From Perognathus longimembris pacificus (taxonomy: Eukaryota > Chordata > Mammalia > Rodentia > Heteromyidae), in the NCBI RefSeq assembly GCF_023159225.1, contig NC_063176.1, positions 36,388,786-36,452,785 on the forward strand: 64,000 bases of DNA, given 5' to 3'. Shown here piece after piece: positions 10,055 through 20,704 of this stretch (positions within the stretch are counted from its first letter, which is position 1; each line of letters starts with the position of its first letter). The translations under genes and the position numbers were made by a program. Under the pieces are notes generated by a model. The model worked only from the letters and a program-made list of their open reading frames with translations. It was not told the DNA's origin and made no database searches.

Positions 10055-10373
10055 ATTGCTAGGCACCAGTGATTAATGCCTGTAATTCTACTCATGAGGC
10101 TGACACCAGGAGGGTAGCAGTTCAAAGCCAGCCTGGACAAAAAAGTCATTGAGAGTCCATCTTCAGTTAACCAGGAAAAAGTAGGGCACGCACACCTATA
10201 ATTCTAGCTATTCAGGAGACTGAAATCTGAGATTGCAGTTCAAAGCCAATCTGGGCAAGAAAGTCCATGAGACTCTTAACTGGAAGTGGAGTTAGAGCTC
10301 AAGTGGTAGAGTGCTAGCCTTAAGCACAAGAGCTCAGGACAGTGTCCAGGCCCTTAGTTCAAGCCCCGGCCCT
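10055..10373 (+). mobile_element. Two SINE-B copies in tandem
   Basis: A left-monomer-only piece (10055-10185) is followed by a nearly full SINE-B (about 10185-10373). Confidence 0.7.

Positions 10374-10405
<32 letters not shown>
10374..10405 (+). repeat. (CA)n microsatellite after SINE-B
   Basis: About 16 CA units following CCCTGA of a SINE end. Confidence 0.9.
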
Positions 10406-10407
<2 letters not shown>

Positions 10408-10446
10408 AGTTTTTGGTCCCAGTCATTATTAGAAGTAAAATTTGGC

Positions 10447-10507
10447 CCAGTGCCAGTGGCTCATACCTGTAATCCTAGCTGAGATCTGAGGATCTTGGTT
10501 GAAAACC
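10447..10507 (+). mobile_element. SINE-B left monomer leading into the GGA tract
   Basis: CAGTGCCAGTGGCTCATACC to GATCTTGGTTGAAAACCAG. The rest of the element is replaced by the purine tract. Confidence 0.8.
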
Positions 10508-11030
10508 AGGAGGAGGAGGAGGAGGGGGAGGGGGAGGAGGAGGGAGAGGGGGAGGAGGAGGAGGAGGAGGGGGAGGATGGAGAGGAGGAGGAGGAGGGGG
10601 AGGATGGAGAGGAGGAGGAGGGGGAGGAGGAGGAGGAGGGGAGGGGGAGGGGGAGGGAGAGGGGGAGGAGGAGGGAGAGGAGGAGGAGGGGGAGGATGGA
10701 GAGGAGGAGGAGGGGGAGGATGGAGAGGAGGAGGAGGGGGGAGGAGGAGGAGGAGGGGGAGGAGGAGGAGGGGGAGGGAGAGGAGGAGGAGGAGGGAGAG
10801 GAGGAGGAGGGGGAGGATGGAGAGGAGGAGGGGGAGGGGGAGGATGGAGAGGAGGAGGAGGGGGGAGGAGGAGGAGGAGGAGGAGGAAGGGGAGGAGGAG
10901 GAGGAGGAGAAGGGGAGGAGGGGGAGGATGGAGAGGAGGAGGAGGAGGAGGGGGAGGATGGAGAGGAGGAGGAGGGGGGAGGAGGAGGAGGAGGAGGAGG
11001 AGGAGGAGGAGGAGGAGGAGGAGGAGGAGG
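10508..11030 (+). repeat. 523 bp GGA-rich purine tract with higher-order period
   Basis: Almost pure G/A on the plus strand, built of GGA and GGGGGA units, joined to the 5' part of a SINE-B. The only pyrimidines are eight T's, each inside GAGGATGGAGAGG. They fall in four pairs (10578/10605, 10697/10721, 10818/10845, 10929/10959), 111-121 bp apart, so an approximately 115-120 bp block has been duplicated. The last 80 bp are plain (GGA)n. Long low-complexity reading frames occur on both strands and are artefacts. Confidence 0.95.
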
Positions 11031-11039
11031 CCGCCACAG

Positions 11040-11334
11040 CAGCAGCGGAAATAAAGTCTGCATTTGATAAAGTGATTTTTTACCAATTAAGCATGTGGTA
11101 GAGTGCTTGCCTAATAAGAGCAAAACCCTAACAATTATTTCCCCTCCCCCCAAAAAAAACCTGTTGGATAGTCTCAATATTTTTAGGGCTGAAAATACTG
11201 CATGAAGTATTTGAGTATATTGCATTAAGACATAAACTTTAAGAAGTATATACTGCTTAAACATACAATATCACACTTTCATAATGTTAATTTATATAAA
11301 CTTTATGAAGGCATTTTGTTGTCCCTAAGATTTT
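11040..11334. other. No feature recognised
   Basis: AT-rich single-copy-looking sequence after the purine tract. Confidence 0.4.
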
Positions 11335-11572
11335 TTTTGTTTTGTGCCACTACTGGGGCTTGAAGTCAGGGCCAGGGCTCTGTCCTTTGAATCTTCAGAT
11401 TCAAATATCCTTTTCTTCTAAATACAGAAGACTTTTTTTTTTTTTTTTGCTCGGTCATGAGGTTTGAACTCTGGGCCAGGCTGGTTCTGAACCGTGATCC
11501 TCAGATCTCTGCCTCCTGAGTAGCTAGGATTACAATTACAGGTGTGAGCCACCAGTGCTAGGCAACTTTTTT
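11335..11572 (-). mobile_element. Two SINE-B fragments
   Basis: A short right-monomer piece (11335-11400) is followed by an internally deleted SINE-B (11433-11572) that jumps from the right end to the B1-like left monomer. Confidence 0.7.
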
Positions 11573-11909
11573 AAGTCCTGACCTTGTGTTCTGCCAGTTT
11601 TTTCAGACTTGTTTTCCTCTCTGTTTCTCTCCACGGCCTCTTCTACCCAAGCCTCTGTTTAGCTCCTTTTGAAATACGTGGTTCTAACTCAGACCATTTT
11701 GCCTTTTTAAAAGCTTTCACCAAACTGCATTCTTCCCATGTTGTTTAGCTCCTCTCCTCTGCCCCTGCCTCCCCTAGGTGTAATGAAGAGCACTACCAGC
11801 AAGGATGAAAAAGAGTGTTTTGATCCACCGTGAACTTCTAAATTTAGCCCCAGACCACTGGGCACCACACATTGATCACAATGTACTCTATATTCCAAAT
11901 GTGGAAAAC

Positions 11910-12120
11910 AGCTCTGAGCTGGGAATATGGCCTAGTGGTAGAGTGCTCATCTCATATACATAAAGCCCTGGGTTCGACTCCTCAGCACCACATAAAACAA
12001 AAAGCCGGAAGTGGCACTGTGGCTCAAGTGGCAGAATGCTAGCCTTGAGCAAAAAGAAGCCAGGGACAGTGCTCAGGTCCTGAGTTCAAGCCCCAGAACT
12101 GGCAAAAACAAAAACACAAC
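11910..12120 (+). mobile_element. SINE-A
   Basis: Full dimer with an A-rich, C-interrupted tail. Confidence 0.83.
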
Positions 12121-12261
12121 AAAACCAAACAGAAAACAGATTTGAACTACTACAATGTGGCTTTCCGAGTATCTTTAGCCTAATATGAAAAATGGTTTCA
12201 AGAAATAGCACAGATTATATGCTTTCTTATTATATAGATTTCTGGCAAACACAGACACTTT

Positions 12262-12463
12262 TGGGGAGGGGCAGTCCTGGGCCTTGAACTCAGGGCCTGA
12301 GCACTGTCCCTGGCTTCTTTTTGCTCAAGGCTAGCACTCTGCCACTTGAGCCACAGCACCACTTCTGGCCGTTTTTCTGTATAGTGGTGCTGAGGAATCG
12401 AACCCAGGGCTTCATGTATATGAGTCAAGCACTCTTGCCACTAGGCCATATTCCTAGCCCCAG
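12262..12463 (-). mobile_element. SINE-A
   Basis: Reverse dimer. CAGACACTTTT / AGAGACTTTTT flank it as a probable duplication. Confidence 0.83.
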
Positions 12464-12464
12464 A

Positions 12465-13045
12465 GACTTTTTTTTTAGGTGGGAGCCATTTTAGTATGAG
12501 GCCTCATAATTTCACTCTGTCCAAGGTCAATGCAGCTACACATGGAACATAAATAGTAAAGCCTTCATATTTCTCATTCACAGTATCAGTTACCTTTCCA
12601 GTAGGTTGCCTATGCTGACCATCTCAATTGTCATTGATGAATTGATCAATTTCTTTCACTTCTCTAAAGAATAGTCCTCTTGTTTTATAGCCTAGAATCA
12701 CCAAGAAGCCACTTCAAAATCCTCTTCCTAGGATCATCTGAAAGGCCATGAATTCACTGTCATGAGAACTTACTAATTACCAATTTTTACCTATTCACTA
12801 CCATAATTGTGCCTGTTTCTAATTTTAGTATATGCTCTTCCAAATCACTTGTGTCACTTGTATCAGTCACTTCGAACACATTTACTAAATCACATGAGCA
12901 TCATTAATTGCCACATGTTGTTTGCTTGTATAAGTCCACTTTCCATCTCCGTGCCCTGAGATGCTAGAAGTGGATTTTCCAATGTGGTCTCATCAGTAGA
13001 GTTCACTTAAAACCTGTCTTTAAGTTGAATATATCCAATAGAGGC
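12465..13045. other. Single-copy-looking intergenic DNA, no gene seen
   Basis: No splice-bounded open exon or known repeat recognised on either strand. Confidence 0.4.
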
Positions 13046-13194
13046 TCTCATAGAAGGCTGGGTGCTGAGGGCTCATGTCTGTGATCTGAGGCTCTAGGTA
13101 CCAAATCTAGCCTTGAGCAGAAAAGGCCAAGAGAGAGGACAAGGTCCTGAGTTCAAGCCCCAGTACCAGTACACACACACAAGTCAAGTATATC
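13046..13194 (+). mobile_element. SINE-B with internal deletion
   Basis: Short left monomer joined directly to TAGCCTTGAGCAGAAAAGGCC of the right monomer. Confidence 0.6.
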
Positions 13195-13440
13195 TTTGGG
13201 AGAGATGGGAGGAGGGTACAGAACTTAAGGGAAAAAGAGTGAAAAAGTATAGCAGTGGAGCTCACTGGACACTGGTGAAAGTGAACTATACAACTCCTGG
13301 ATGGAAACTAGAGGGAAGGACTGCAAAAAAGAGAAGGGAAGACACTGTATAAAAGGACATGTACTCCTTACCTGACTTGTAATCCCTCTGTATATAACAA
13401 TAAATTAAATGAATAATGTTTGACATTGATAAAAAAAATC
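13195..13440 (+). repeat. L1-like 3' tail repeat
   Basis: After a SINE-like start the sequence ends CTTGTAATCCCTCTGTATATAACAATAAATTAAA, similar in layout to the L1 3' ends and to the stretch at 39500-39660. The exact family is unknown. Confidence 0.45.
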
Positions 13441-13645
13441 GGGGACTGGGAATATGACTTAGTGGCAAGAGTGCATGCCTCATATTCATGAAGCCCTGGG
13501 TTTGATTCCCCAGCACCACGTATGTAGAAAATGGCCGAAAGTGACACTGTGGCCCAAGTGGCAGAGTGCTAGCCTTGAGCAAAAAGAAGCCAGGGACAGT
13601 GCTCAGGCCCTGAGTTTAAGGTCCATGACTGGCCAAAAAAATAAA
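13441..13645 (+). mobile_element. SINE-A
   Basis: Full dimer with an (AAAT)-like tail. Confidence 0.83.
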
Positions 13646-13651
13646 ATAAAT

Positions 13652-14075
13652 CTGGCTGGTGCCCATGGCTCATACCTGTAATCCTAACTACTCAGGAGGC
13701 TGAGATCTGAGGATCATGATTCAAAGCCTGGGCAGAAATGTCTGTGAGACTCACTAGCCTTGAGATGAAGAGGTCAGGGACAATGCCCAGGCCCAGAGTT
13801 CAAGCCCGATGACCAAAAATATTAAGTCCCGCGCTAGTGGCTCACATTTGTAATCCTAGTTACTGAGGAGTCTGAGATCTAAGGATCTTGGTTCAAAGCA
13901 GCCCAGGCAGGAAAGTCTGTGAGACTCTGATCTCCAATAAATTACTCAGGAAAATCTAGATGTGGCGCTGTGGCTCAAGAGTTAGAGCACTGGTCTTGAG
14001 CAAAAGAATCTTAGGGATAGGCCTAGGCCCTGAGTTCAAGCCTCAGGACCAGCACCAATAACTAACTAAAGAAGG
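13652..14075 (+). mobile_element. Two SINE-B copies in tandem
   Basis: First copy 13652-13822 lacks part of the right monomer; second copy 13826-14072 is nearly full length. Confidence 0.78.
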
Positions 14076-14271
14076 AAAGCTGAGAGTTAAAGATGGTACA
14101 GTTCTCTACCCAAAGCCACAGTTCCCCTCCAGTAGCTCTCCCATTTACCTATAGCTACTGCTATAGTGCTGCCAGCATAAGCTTGCTCCCTTTGTTCAGG
14201 CCTGAAGATGTCCAGAGTTTCTACTATTATTAGTCTTTGTCATCTTTTATTAATACATTTGTAAGTAATCT

Positions 14272-14470
14272 TTTTTTTTTTTTTGCCAGTCCTGGTACTT
14301 GAACTCAGGGCATGGGCACTGTCCCTGGCTCCTTTCTGCTCAAGGCTAGCACTCTACCACTGAGCCACTACCACTTCTGGCCTTTATTATATATGTGGTG
14401 CTGAGGAATCAAACTGAGGGCTTCATGCATGCTAGTCAAGCACTCTACAACTAAGCCACATTCCCAGCCC
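14272..14470 (-). mobile_element. SINE-A next to the solo LTR
   Basis: Reverse dimer ending ACATTCCCAGCCC, 22 bp before the LTR. Confidence 0.83.
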
Positions 14471-14492
14471 AAGACTTTTCTTTTTGTGAGAT

Positions 14493-14944
14493 TGTTGTGC
14501 CAAGTCGCGAAACCACCACCAAGAAGACCACTGAGACTCAGACATTCTGAAATGCAAAAGCAAGGCAAGGCTTTATTTAAGCGAGCTGCAACTTGGGCCT
14601 CGTCCTACCCACCGATACAGCGGAGGTTAGGAGGAAGCCCCGAGCTGTGATTACACAGGGCTTATAAAGGCAAAAAACAAAGTTACAACAATCAGGTGTT
14701 CAAGCAAGCAAGATTAGGACACAGGTACAAATCTGATTGGCTCAGGGCTCGAGGCACTCTGGGGGCAGTCAGAGTTAAGCATTCCCAGCGGTTAGAGTTC
14801 TTGACCGGCTGGGCCCTAATGGGCTTGTCCTGGGTTTGCTCACAGGGCCTGCTTATCTCAGGTTCGCGTGGTAAAGTGGGGTTCACGTGGTAAAGTGGGG
14901 TTCACGTGGTAAAGTGGGGCCTGACTTCAAAGTCTGGCACTTCA
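14493..14944 (-). mobile_element. Solo LTR (endogenous retrovirus), 452 bp
   Basis: Bounded by TGTTGTGCC and GGCACTTCA, imperfect inverted ends, with exact 4 bp duplications AGAT at 14489-14492 and 14945-14948. Read on the minus strand it has a TATA-like TTTATAAGCC and then AATAAA (about 14571-14576 on the plus strand), the expected U3-R order. The U3 side holds three tandem copies of a roughly 21 bp unit (GGTTCACGTGGTAAAGTGGG) at about 14862-14919. No internal retroviral genes are present. A 4 bp duplication fits gammaretrovirus-like (ERV1) integration. Confidence 0.88.
14862..14919 (+). repeat. Three tandem ~21 bp units inside the LTR
   Basis: GGTTC(A/G)CGTGGTAAAGTGGG repeated three times, the first with one substitution. 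Such enhancer-like direct repeats are usual in retroviral U3 regions. Confidence 0.85.
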
Positions 14945-15284
14945 AGATATCTTCAAATGCTTTTCAGGAGCAGATCTCAAGAACCTGTGATTTTTTGTGT
15001 GGAAACCTGGAAGCTGAGGGAAGCCCTCATTTATCCTCTTAACCTTTGGGATATGTCCACTCTCTTTTAGTCTTCCAGATTTACTCAAAGAAGTCAGTGT
15101 TAGGTCTAACTACTAGCCACTTGTGCCAAAGACAAAGTGGACAGAGAAAGGAGATATATGGCAGCCATGGGAAGACAGCAGTTCAGTATGCCATCAGCCA
15201 TTTTCCAAGGTACAAACATTGGCTTCAGATTAGAAAGGGAAAAGGGCTTGAGAAAGATACACATTGTTAAAACAGTGATAACGA

Positions 15285-15485
15285 GGCTGGGAATGTGGCT
15301 TAGTGGTAGAGTGCTTGCCTAGCATGCATGAAGCCCTGGGTTCAATTCCTCAGTACCACATATATAATAAAGGCCAGAAGTGGTAGTGGCTCAGTGGTAG
15401 AATGCTAGCCTTGAGCAGAAAGGAGCCACGGACAGTGTTCACGCCCTGAGTTCAAGTACCAGGACTGGCAAATAAAGAAAGAAAA
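15285..15485 (+). mobile_element. SINE-A
   Basis: Older head variant (GAATGTGGCTTAGTGGTAGA), right monomer and an AAAG-rich tail. Confidence 0.83.
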
Positions 15486-15824
15486 AGAAAAGAAACCACC
15501 AAATCACTGGTATGGCTGAGTTGACCATTCTCAGTCTGTGTTGAGAGTTTTAGAGAATTGTTATCACTAAATTACTGGAACCCAACAGGAACTAGTTGTT
15601 TAGTGAGTGGTCTCCAGAACTTTGGGCCATTTGCTTTAAGATGCTAAGAAGACTTAGCTTGTTTGTGGGGGCAGTTTGCTTCCCACACAATGCTTACTGG
15701 TGAATTTTCTAGAACCCAAGGTGATTTGCAAAGGTACTGTAGCAGAGAACATCTCAGATCAAAGGGCACAGATACAAATTTGGAAAACTTAGTTAATTCA
15801 CAGGGCTCAGCAAAAGCATCTTTT

Positions 15825-16382
15825 ACTTTTTTTTTTTTTTTGGTCAGTGCTGGGGCTTGAACTCAGGGCTTGAGCACTGTCCCTGGCTTCTTTTTGCTCA
15901 AGACTAGCACTCTATGACTGTTAGGTCCTCTCCCTGAGGGCTCCATGCAGATGCCCCCACCTCATTAAGTCTCTACCCAGTTACCTGGGTAACCAGCAGA
16001 CCTGGAGGCAGTTACCTCCCCTTTCCCTGAGGTTACCTCCTAATCCACCTGGCCACACCCCTTGCCCCTGCCCTAAATAAAGCAGGGCTGGGTGGGGGTC
16101 ACTCTCTCTCTCTCTCCCATCTCTCTCTCTCTCTCTCTCCCTTCTCTCCGGCCATGGATCACCTTGGCCACAGGCCAGCAGTTCGGTAATAAACGTTCTC
16201 TCCTGCCTGAATACCACGTGGCGTTCTCCTTTACCGGCTACCTACTTTAAAAAACCTAACAATGACTTGAGCCACAGCACCATTTCCAGCTTTTTCCATT
16301 TATGTGGTGCTGAGGAATTGAAACCAGGCCTTCATGCATGCTAGGCAAGTGCTCTACCACTAGGCCACATTCCCAGCCCCCT
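15825..16382 (-). mobile_element. SINE-A split by a solo LTR
   Basis: Right-monomer part 15825-15918 and remainder 16262-16382, with the 343 bp LTR between. Confidence 0.87.
15919..16261 (+). mobile_element. Solo LTR, 343 bp, inside a SINE-A
   Basis: Inverted ends TGTTAGGT and ACCTAACA are exact, with 5 bp duplications ATGAC at 15914-15918 and 16262-16266. It interrupts the right monomer of a reverse SINE-A. It carries TAAATAAAG (about 16074), a CT-dinucleotide tract (16101-16146) and a second signal, AATAAA, near 16188. Plus orientation. The retroviral class is uncertain. Confidence 0.9.
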
Positions 16383-16457
16383 ACATTCCTTTTTAAATTA
16401 CTATTTCAGGTGTTGCCCTATGAATAACAGATACTTTTTCTTTCTTGGTGCTTCTTT

Positions 16458-16658
16458 TTTTTGGCCAGTCCTGGGGCTTGGACTCAGGGCCTGAGCACTG
16501 TCCCTGGCTTCTTTTTTTTGCTCAAGGCTAGCACTCTGCCACTTGAGCCACAGTGCCGCTTCTGGCCGTTTTCTGTATATGTGGTGCTGGGGAATTGAAC
16601 CCAGCGCCTCATGTATACGAGGCAAGCACTCTTGCCACTAGGCCATATCCCCAGCCCC
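16458..16658 (-). mobile_element. SINE-A
   Basis: Reverse dimer flanked by TCTTGGTGCTTCTT on both sides. Confidence 0.9.
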
Positions 16659-17011
16659 TCTTGGTGCTTCTTGGAAGGAGGGCCACACCTAGTTTTGTTA
16701 ACTTTGGAGGAATCCAAGTCAGAAAAGACATTTAATACTTTAATTAATACTTTAATACTTTAATTTCCAGCCATTGCATTACATGTTACTAGATGTTTAT
16801 TTAGGGCAGTTAAAGTGGCCTCAGTCCTTGAGTCCAGCAAGAGAAGAATTCAGGCAAAATGTTGAACAAAAGGTTGAACAGAAAGTTTGTTAGAAAAATG
16901 ACAGTCAGGTGCTGGTGGCTCATGCCTATAATCCTTGCTACACAAGAGGCTGAGATCTGAGGATCGAGGTTGAAAGCTAGCCTGGGCAGGAACATCTTTA
17001 AGATTTTTATC

Positions 17012-18050
17012 GACTCAACAAATGGGACTACTACAAATTAAAAAGTTTCTGCACAGCTAAGGTCATAGCCACCAAAATAGAAAGACAGCCAACGATATGG
17101 GAAAGGATATTTACCAGCACAGCAACAGACAAAGGCCTGATATCTGTCATCTACAGAGAACTCAAAAAACTAAGCCCCTCCAAGCCCAATAAACCTATTA
17201 GGAAATGGGCAAAAGAGCTAAAGAGAGACTTCACAAGAGAAGATATAAAAATGGCAAAGAAACACATGAGGAAATGCTCAACATCCCTGCTAGTAAAGGA
17301 AATGCAAATAAAAACAACCCTGAGATACCACCTCACCCCAGTTAGAATGGCCTATGCTCTGAACTCAGGAAACAACAAATGCTGGAGGGGCTGTGGGGAA
17401 AGAGGAACCCTTCTCCATTGTTGGTGGGAGTGCAAATTAGTACAACCACTTTGGAGAACAGTATGGAGGTTTCTCAAAAAGCTCAATATAGACCTACCCT
17501 ATGACCCAGCCATACCACTCCTAGGCATCTATCCTAAACAGCAAAACCCAAGATATCAAAAGGACATTTGTACTTCCATGTTTATCACGGCACAATTCAC
17601 AATAGCCAAAATTTGGAAACAACCCAGATGCCCCTCCACAGACGAATGGATCCAAAAAATATGGTACTTATACACAATGGAATACTACATAGCGATTAGG
17701 AATGGTGAAATATTGTTATTCGCAGGGAAATGGTCAGAACTCAAACAAATAATGTTGAGTGAGACAAGCCTAGAACACAGAAAACAAAGGGGCATGATCT
17801 CCCTGATATATGACTGTTAAGAAAGGGAGACGGAGAGACAGTAGAGACCAAGTCTGTGAACACTGTATATGTGCTTGATACATTGTATATTGCATATGGG
17901 TCTACCTGACCTAGACAAGGGATGGAAAAACAGGTTGTAAGATATCACAAGAAATGTACACACTGCCCTACTATGTAACTGCACCCTCTTTGCACAACAC
18001 CTTGTAAAAAAAATTTATGTTCAAATTAATAATAAAAAAAATTAAAAAAA
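17012..18050 (+). mobile_element. 5'-truncated LINE-1 with open ORF2 C-terminus
   Basis: Insertion bounded by exact 12 bp duplications AAGATTTTTATC at 17000-17011 and 18051-18062, splitting a SINE-B. From 17011 to 17820 one frame stays open for about 269 codons and reads as the L1 ORF2 C-terminal region. Recognisable stretches are [22 protein letters not shown], the Cys/His-rich [15 protein letters not shown] motif, LLGIYPK and [13 protein letters not shown] 3' UTR of about 230 bases and an A-rich tail follow. The endonuclease and reverse transcriptase parts are absent, so it cannot act alone. The open frame and clean duplications suggest a fairly recent insertion. Confidence 0.95.
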
Positions 18051-18094
18051 AAGATTTTTATCTCCAGTTAAGCACTCAAAAAGCAGAAAATACA

Positions 18095-18303
18095 GGCTGG
18101 GGATATGGCCTAGTGGCAAGAGTGCTTGCCTCGTGTACATGAGGCCCTGGGTTCAATTCCCCAGCACCACATATACAGAAAACGGCCAGAAGTGGCGCTG
18201 TGGCTCAAGTGGCAGAGTGCTAGCCTTGAGCAAAAAAGAAGCCAGGGACATTGGTCAGGCCCTGAGTCCAAGCCCCAGGACTGGCCAAAAAAAAAAAAAA
18301 AAG
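18095..18303 (+). mobile_element. SINE-A nested in the split SINE-B
   Basis: Bounded by AGCAGAAAATACA at 18082-18094 and 18304-18316, with an A17 tail. Confidence 0.93.
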
Positions 18304-18644
18304 AGCAGAAAATACAGCTGTGGCTCAAGTGTTAGACTTGTGCAAAAGAAGGTCAAGGAGAGTACCCAGGCCCTGAGTTCAAGCCCCAGGACCAGCATCA
18401 AAAAAGAAAGATGACAGAGAAAGAGCGCATGTGTCTTAGATGCCAGGGGAAGGAAGACAGCACATCAAATCACCTCAGACATCTTGTGCTGTCTTATTAG
18501 ATTGGCCTTGGATAGGGGAGAAAGATGGAAAGGGAGACATTGACCAAAATACATTATACTTATGAACTGATTTATTGAATTGCAACACCTGTACAACTAC
18601 TTAAATTACAAAAACAAAACAAAACAACAACAAAAAAAAAAACT

Positions 18645-19045
18645 GGGCACTGGAAGGTCATACCTGCATAGGAGATTGAGGTCAGAGGATAGTGGTTTGA
18701 ACTCAGGCTAGGCAGTAAAGTCTAGGAGACTCTTTTTTTTGCCAGTCCTGGGGCTTGGACTCAGGGCCTGAGCACTGTCCCTGGCTTCTTTTTTGCTCAA
18801 AGCTAGCACTCTGCCACTTGAGCCACAGCGCCACTTTTGGCCATTTTCTGTACATGTGGTGCTGGGGAATCGAACCCAGGGCCTCATGTATATGAGGCAG
18901 GCACTCTTGCCACTAGGCCATATCCCCAGCCCCTAGGAGACTCTTATCTTCAATAAATTATCAAAAAAGCTGGAAGTGGTGCTGTGTCTTAAGTGGTAGA
19001 GTGCTAGCCTTGAGCAACAGCAGCTTAGGGACCAGCACAAAAAAA
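18645..19045 (+). mobile_element. SINE-B split by a reverse SINE-A
   Basis: Left part to 18733 and right part from 18934. Reverse SINE-A at about 18734-18933 with TAGGAGACTCTT duplicated. Confidence 0.88.
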
Positions 19046-19051
19046 TAAAAT

Positions 19052-19925
19052 TAGGGCTGGGAATGTGGCTTAGTGGTAGTGTAATGGGGATCCCCCAAGG
19101 GAGGGGACCACAATGTAACAGGGTCCGATGGTGGGGGGAATCCCCCATCCCTCCATGAGTCCACCACTCAGAGACAGTCTCAAGTAAAAAGATGGATTTA
19201 TTGGGGAACTAAAAAGTATACTGACTGGCCAGGGTCACGGCCCAGACTCGGGAGCTGGAAACGCAACCGTAAAAAGCAGGCTGGCTGGCCAGGGCTGCAG
19301 CCCAGACTTGGGAGCTGGGACCGTGCGCCCCGGGGCCACACTCAGGGTCGGGTTATAAAGGCAAACACCACATGGTCAAGCCTGCCACACGCAGGTGCCA
19401 ATGAAGTTTCAACACTTACAGAGCATGCCAGGTCACATGCAGGTGGCCAATGGAGTTACAGTCTGTCTGATCTGTTTGAACCAACCTATCATTCTAGTTA
19501 GAATTGGCATATGGATTTGGTGGGGCTCACATGATGTAGGTGGATACGCCTTGAAACTTCCAGGCTTCAGGTGGTCAAGCAGTTTACACAATCTTATCAC
19601 AGCGAAGGGGAACTTCCCCGGATAGGGTGGGGGAGATCTTAGTGAAGATGGAGTTGGCTTCTGCTCTAATCTGACCTGGAGTCAATCTGATGCTCCTCCA
19701 TAGTTAATGATGGCACTAGCCAGATCTGACCTCCCTATTACAGTAGAATGCTTGCCTAGCATGCACAGAGCCCTGGGTTCGACTCCTTAGTACTACATAA
19801 ACAGAAAAAACCAGAAGTGGCACTGTAGCTCAAGTGGTAGAGTGCTTGTGTTGAACAAAATAAGCTCAGGGACAGTGCCCAGGCCCTGAGTTCAAGCCCC
19901 AGGACTGTCAATAAATAAATAAATT
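19052..19925 (+). mobile_element. SINE-A split by a 663 bp solo LTR
   Basis: ID head 19052-19079 resumes at 19743 after the LTR and runs through the right monomer to about 19925. Confidence 0.9.
19080..19742 (-). mobile_element. Solo LTR, 663 bp, inside a SINE-A
   Basis: Ends TGTAATGGGG and CCCTATTACA share the inverted TGTAAT/ATTACA terminus. Exact 4 bp duplications GTAG lie at 19076-19079 and 19743-19746, splitting the ID head of a SINE-A. On the minus strand TTTATAACC (TATA-like) precedes AATAAA (about 19196-19202). Two diverged copies of a CTGGCCAGGG..CCCAGACT unit lie at about 19224-19320. No internal genes. Confidence 0.9.
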
Positions 19926-19944
19926 TAACTTTAAAAAAGATTGC

Positions 19945-20190
19945 AAGCCAAGCACCAGTGGCTTACATCTGTAATCCTAGCTACTTGGGAAGCTGAGATC
20001 TGAGGATATAGGTTTGAAGCCAGCCCTAGCAGAGAAGTCCCTGAGAGATCCTTATATCCAATAACCACTCAATGACTGGAAGTGGCTCTGTGGCTCAAGT
20101 GATAGAATGCTAGCCTTGAGCACAAAGAGGCTCCAGGGAAGCACCCAGGTCCTGTGTTCAAGCCCACAATGGAATAACAAAAAAGAAGAT
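19945..20190 (+). mobile_element. SINE-B
   Basis: CCAAGCACCAGTGGCTTACA head to AAGCCCACAATGG. Confidence 0.8.
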
Positions 20191-20485
20191 TGCCTTTGGG
20201 TTAAAAGGAAGAATTGGAATCCTTGAAAGGGCCTTCTGGTTAATGGGTTTCCTTCCTATTTCCTATAAGGTTGAGACTCCAAAGACCAAAGATTTAGGGC
20301 CTTGTCCTTATTTTCCCATTCTTTTGTCCTCCTTTCCTTTTGTAACTTCCCTGCCCCATTTCTTTGTAAAGTATTGGCTTATCAGCGTATCCTGCTATGT
20401 ACAGGCGCTGTAGGTGCCTGACCACAGGCGTTTCTAGTAACTGGTATCATTTTTGTTGACCTATGGAATTGTTTATTTTAGCTAA
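20190..20485. other. Intergenic, no gene seen
   Basis: Unassigned sequence with a CCTTT-rich patch at about 20325-20350. Confidence 0.35.
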
Positions 20486-20642
20486 ACACTAGTACTCACA
20501 CCTGTAATCCTAGTTACTCAGGAGTCAAGAGATTATCTGAGGACTGTAGTTCAAAGCCAGTCCAGCTGTGGCTCAAGTGGTAAAGCACTAGCCTAGAGTA
20601 AAAAAAACTCAGGAATAGCACCCTGGCCATGTTCAAATTCAG
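20485..20642 (+). mobile_element. SINE-B with internal deletion
   Basis: Left monomer runs directly into AGCTGTGGCTCAAGTGGTAA, then the CA array. Confidence 0.72.
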
Positions 20643-20704
20643 CACACACACACAGACACACACACACACAGACACACACACACAGACACGCGCGCACACA
20701 CAGA
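20643..20704 (+). repeat. Interrupted (CA)n array
   Basis: CA units with periodic CAGACA interruptions and a CGCGCGC stretch, at the end of a SINE-B. Confidence 0.85.

Larger units (their letters stand above)
16906..18405 (+). mobile_element. SINE-B split by an L1 and then by a SINE-A
   Basis: Left monomer 16906-17011, linker 18051-18094, right monomer 18304-18405. Each insertion has its own clean duplication. Confidence 0.92.

Noticed and set aside
10429..11264. Long proline/serine/leucine- and glutamate/glycine/arginine-rich reading frames on both strands
   Set aside because: They are translations of the GGA tract in every frame; there is no codon structure or known domain.
17251..17820. 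A 189-residue protein starting at an internal Met
   Set aside because: The frame extends upstream of that Met and is the end of L1 ORF2; it is part of a truncated retroelement, not a host gene.
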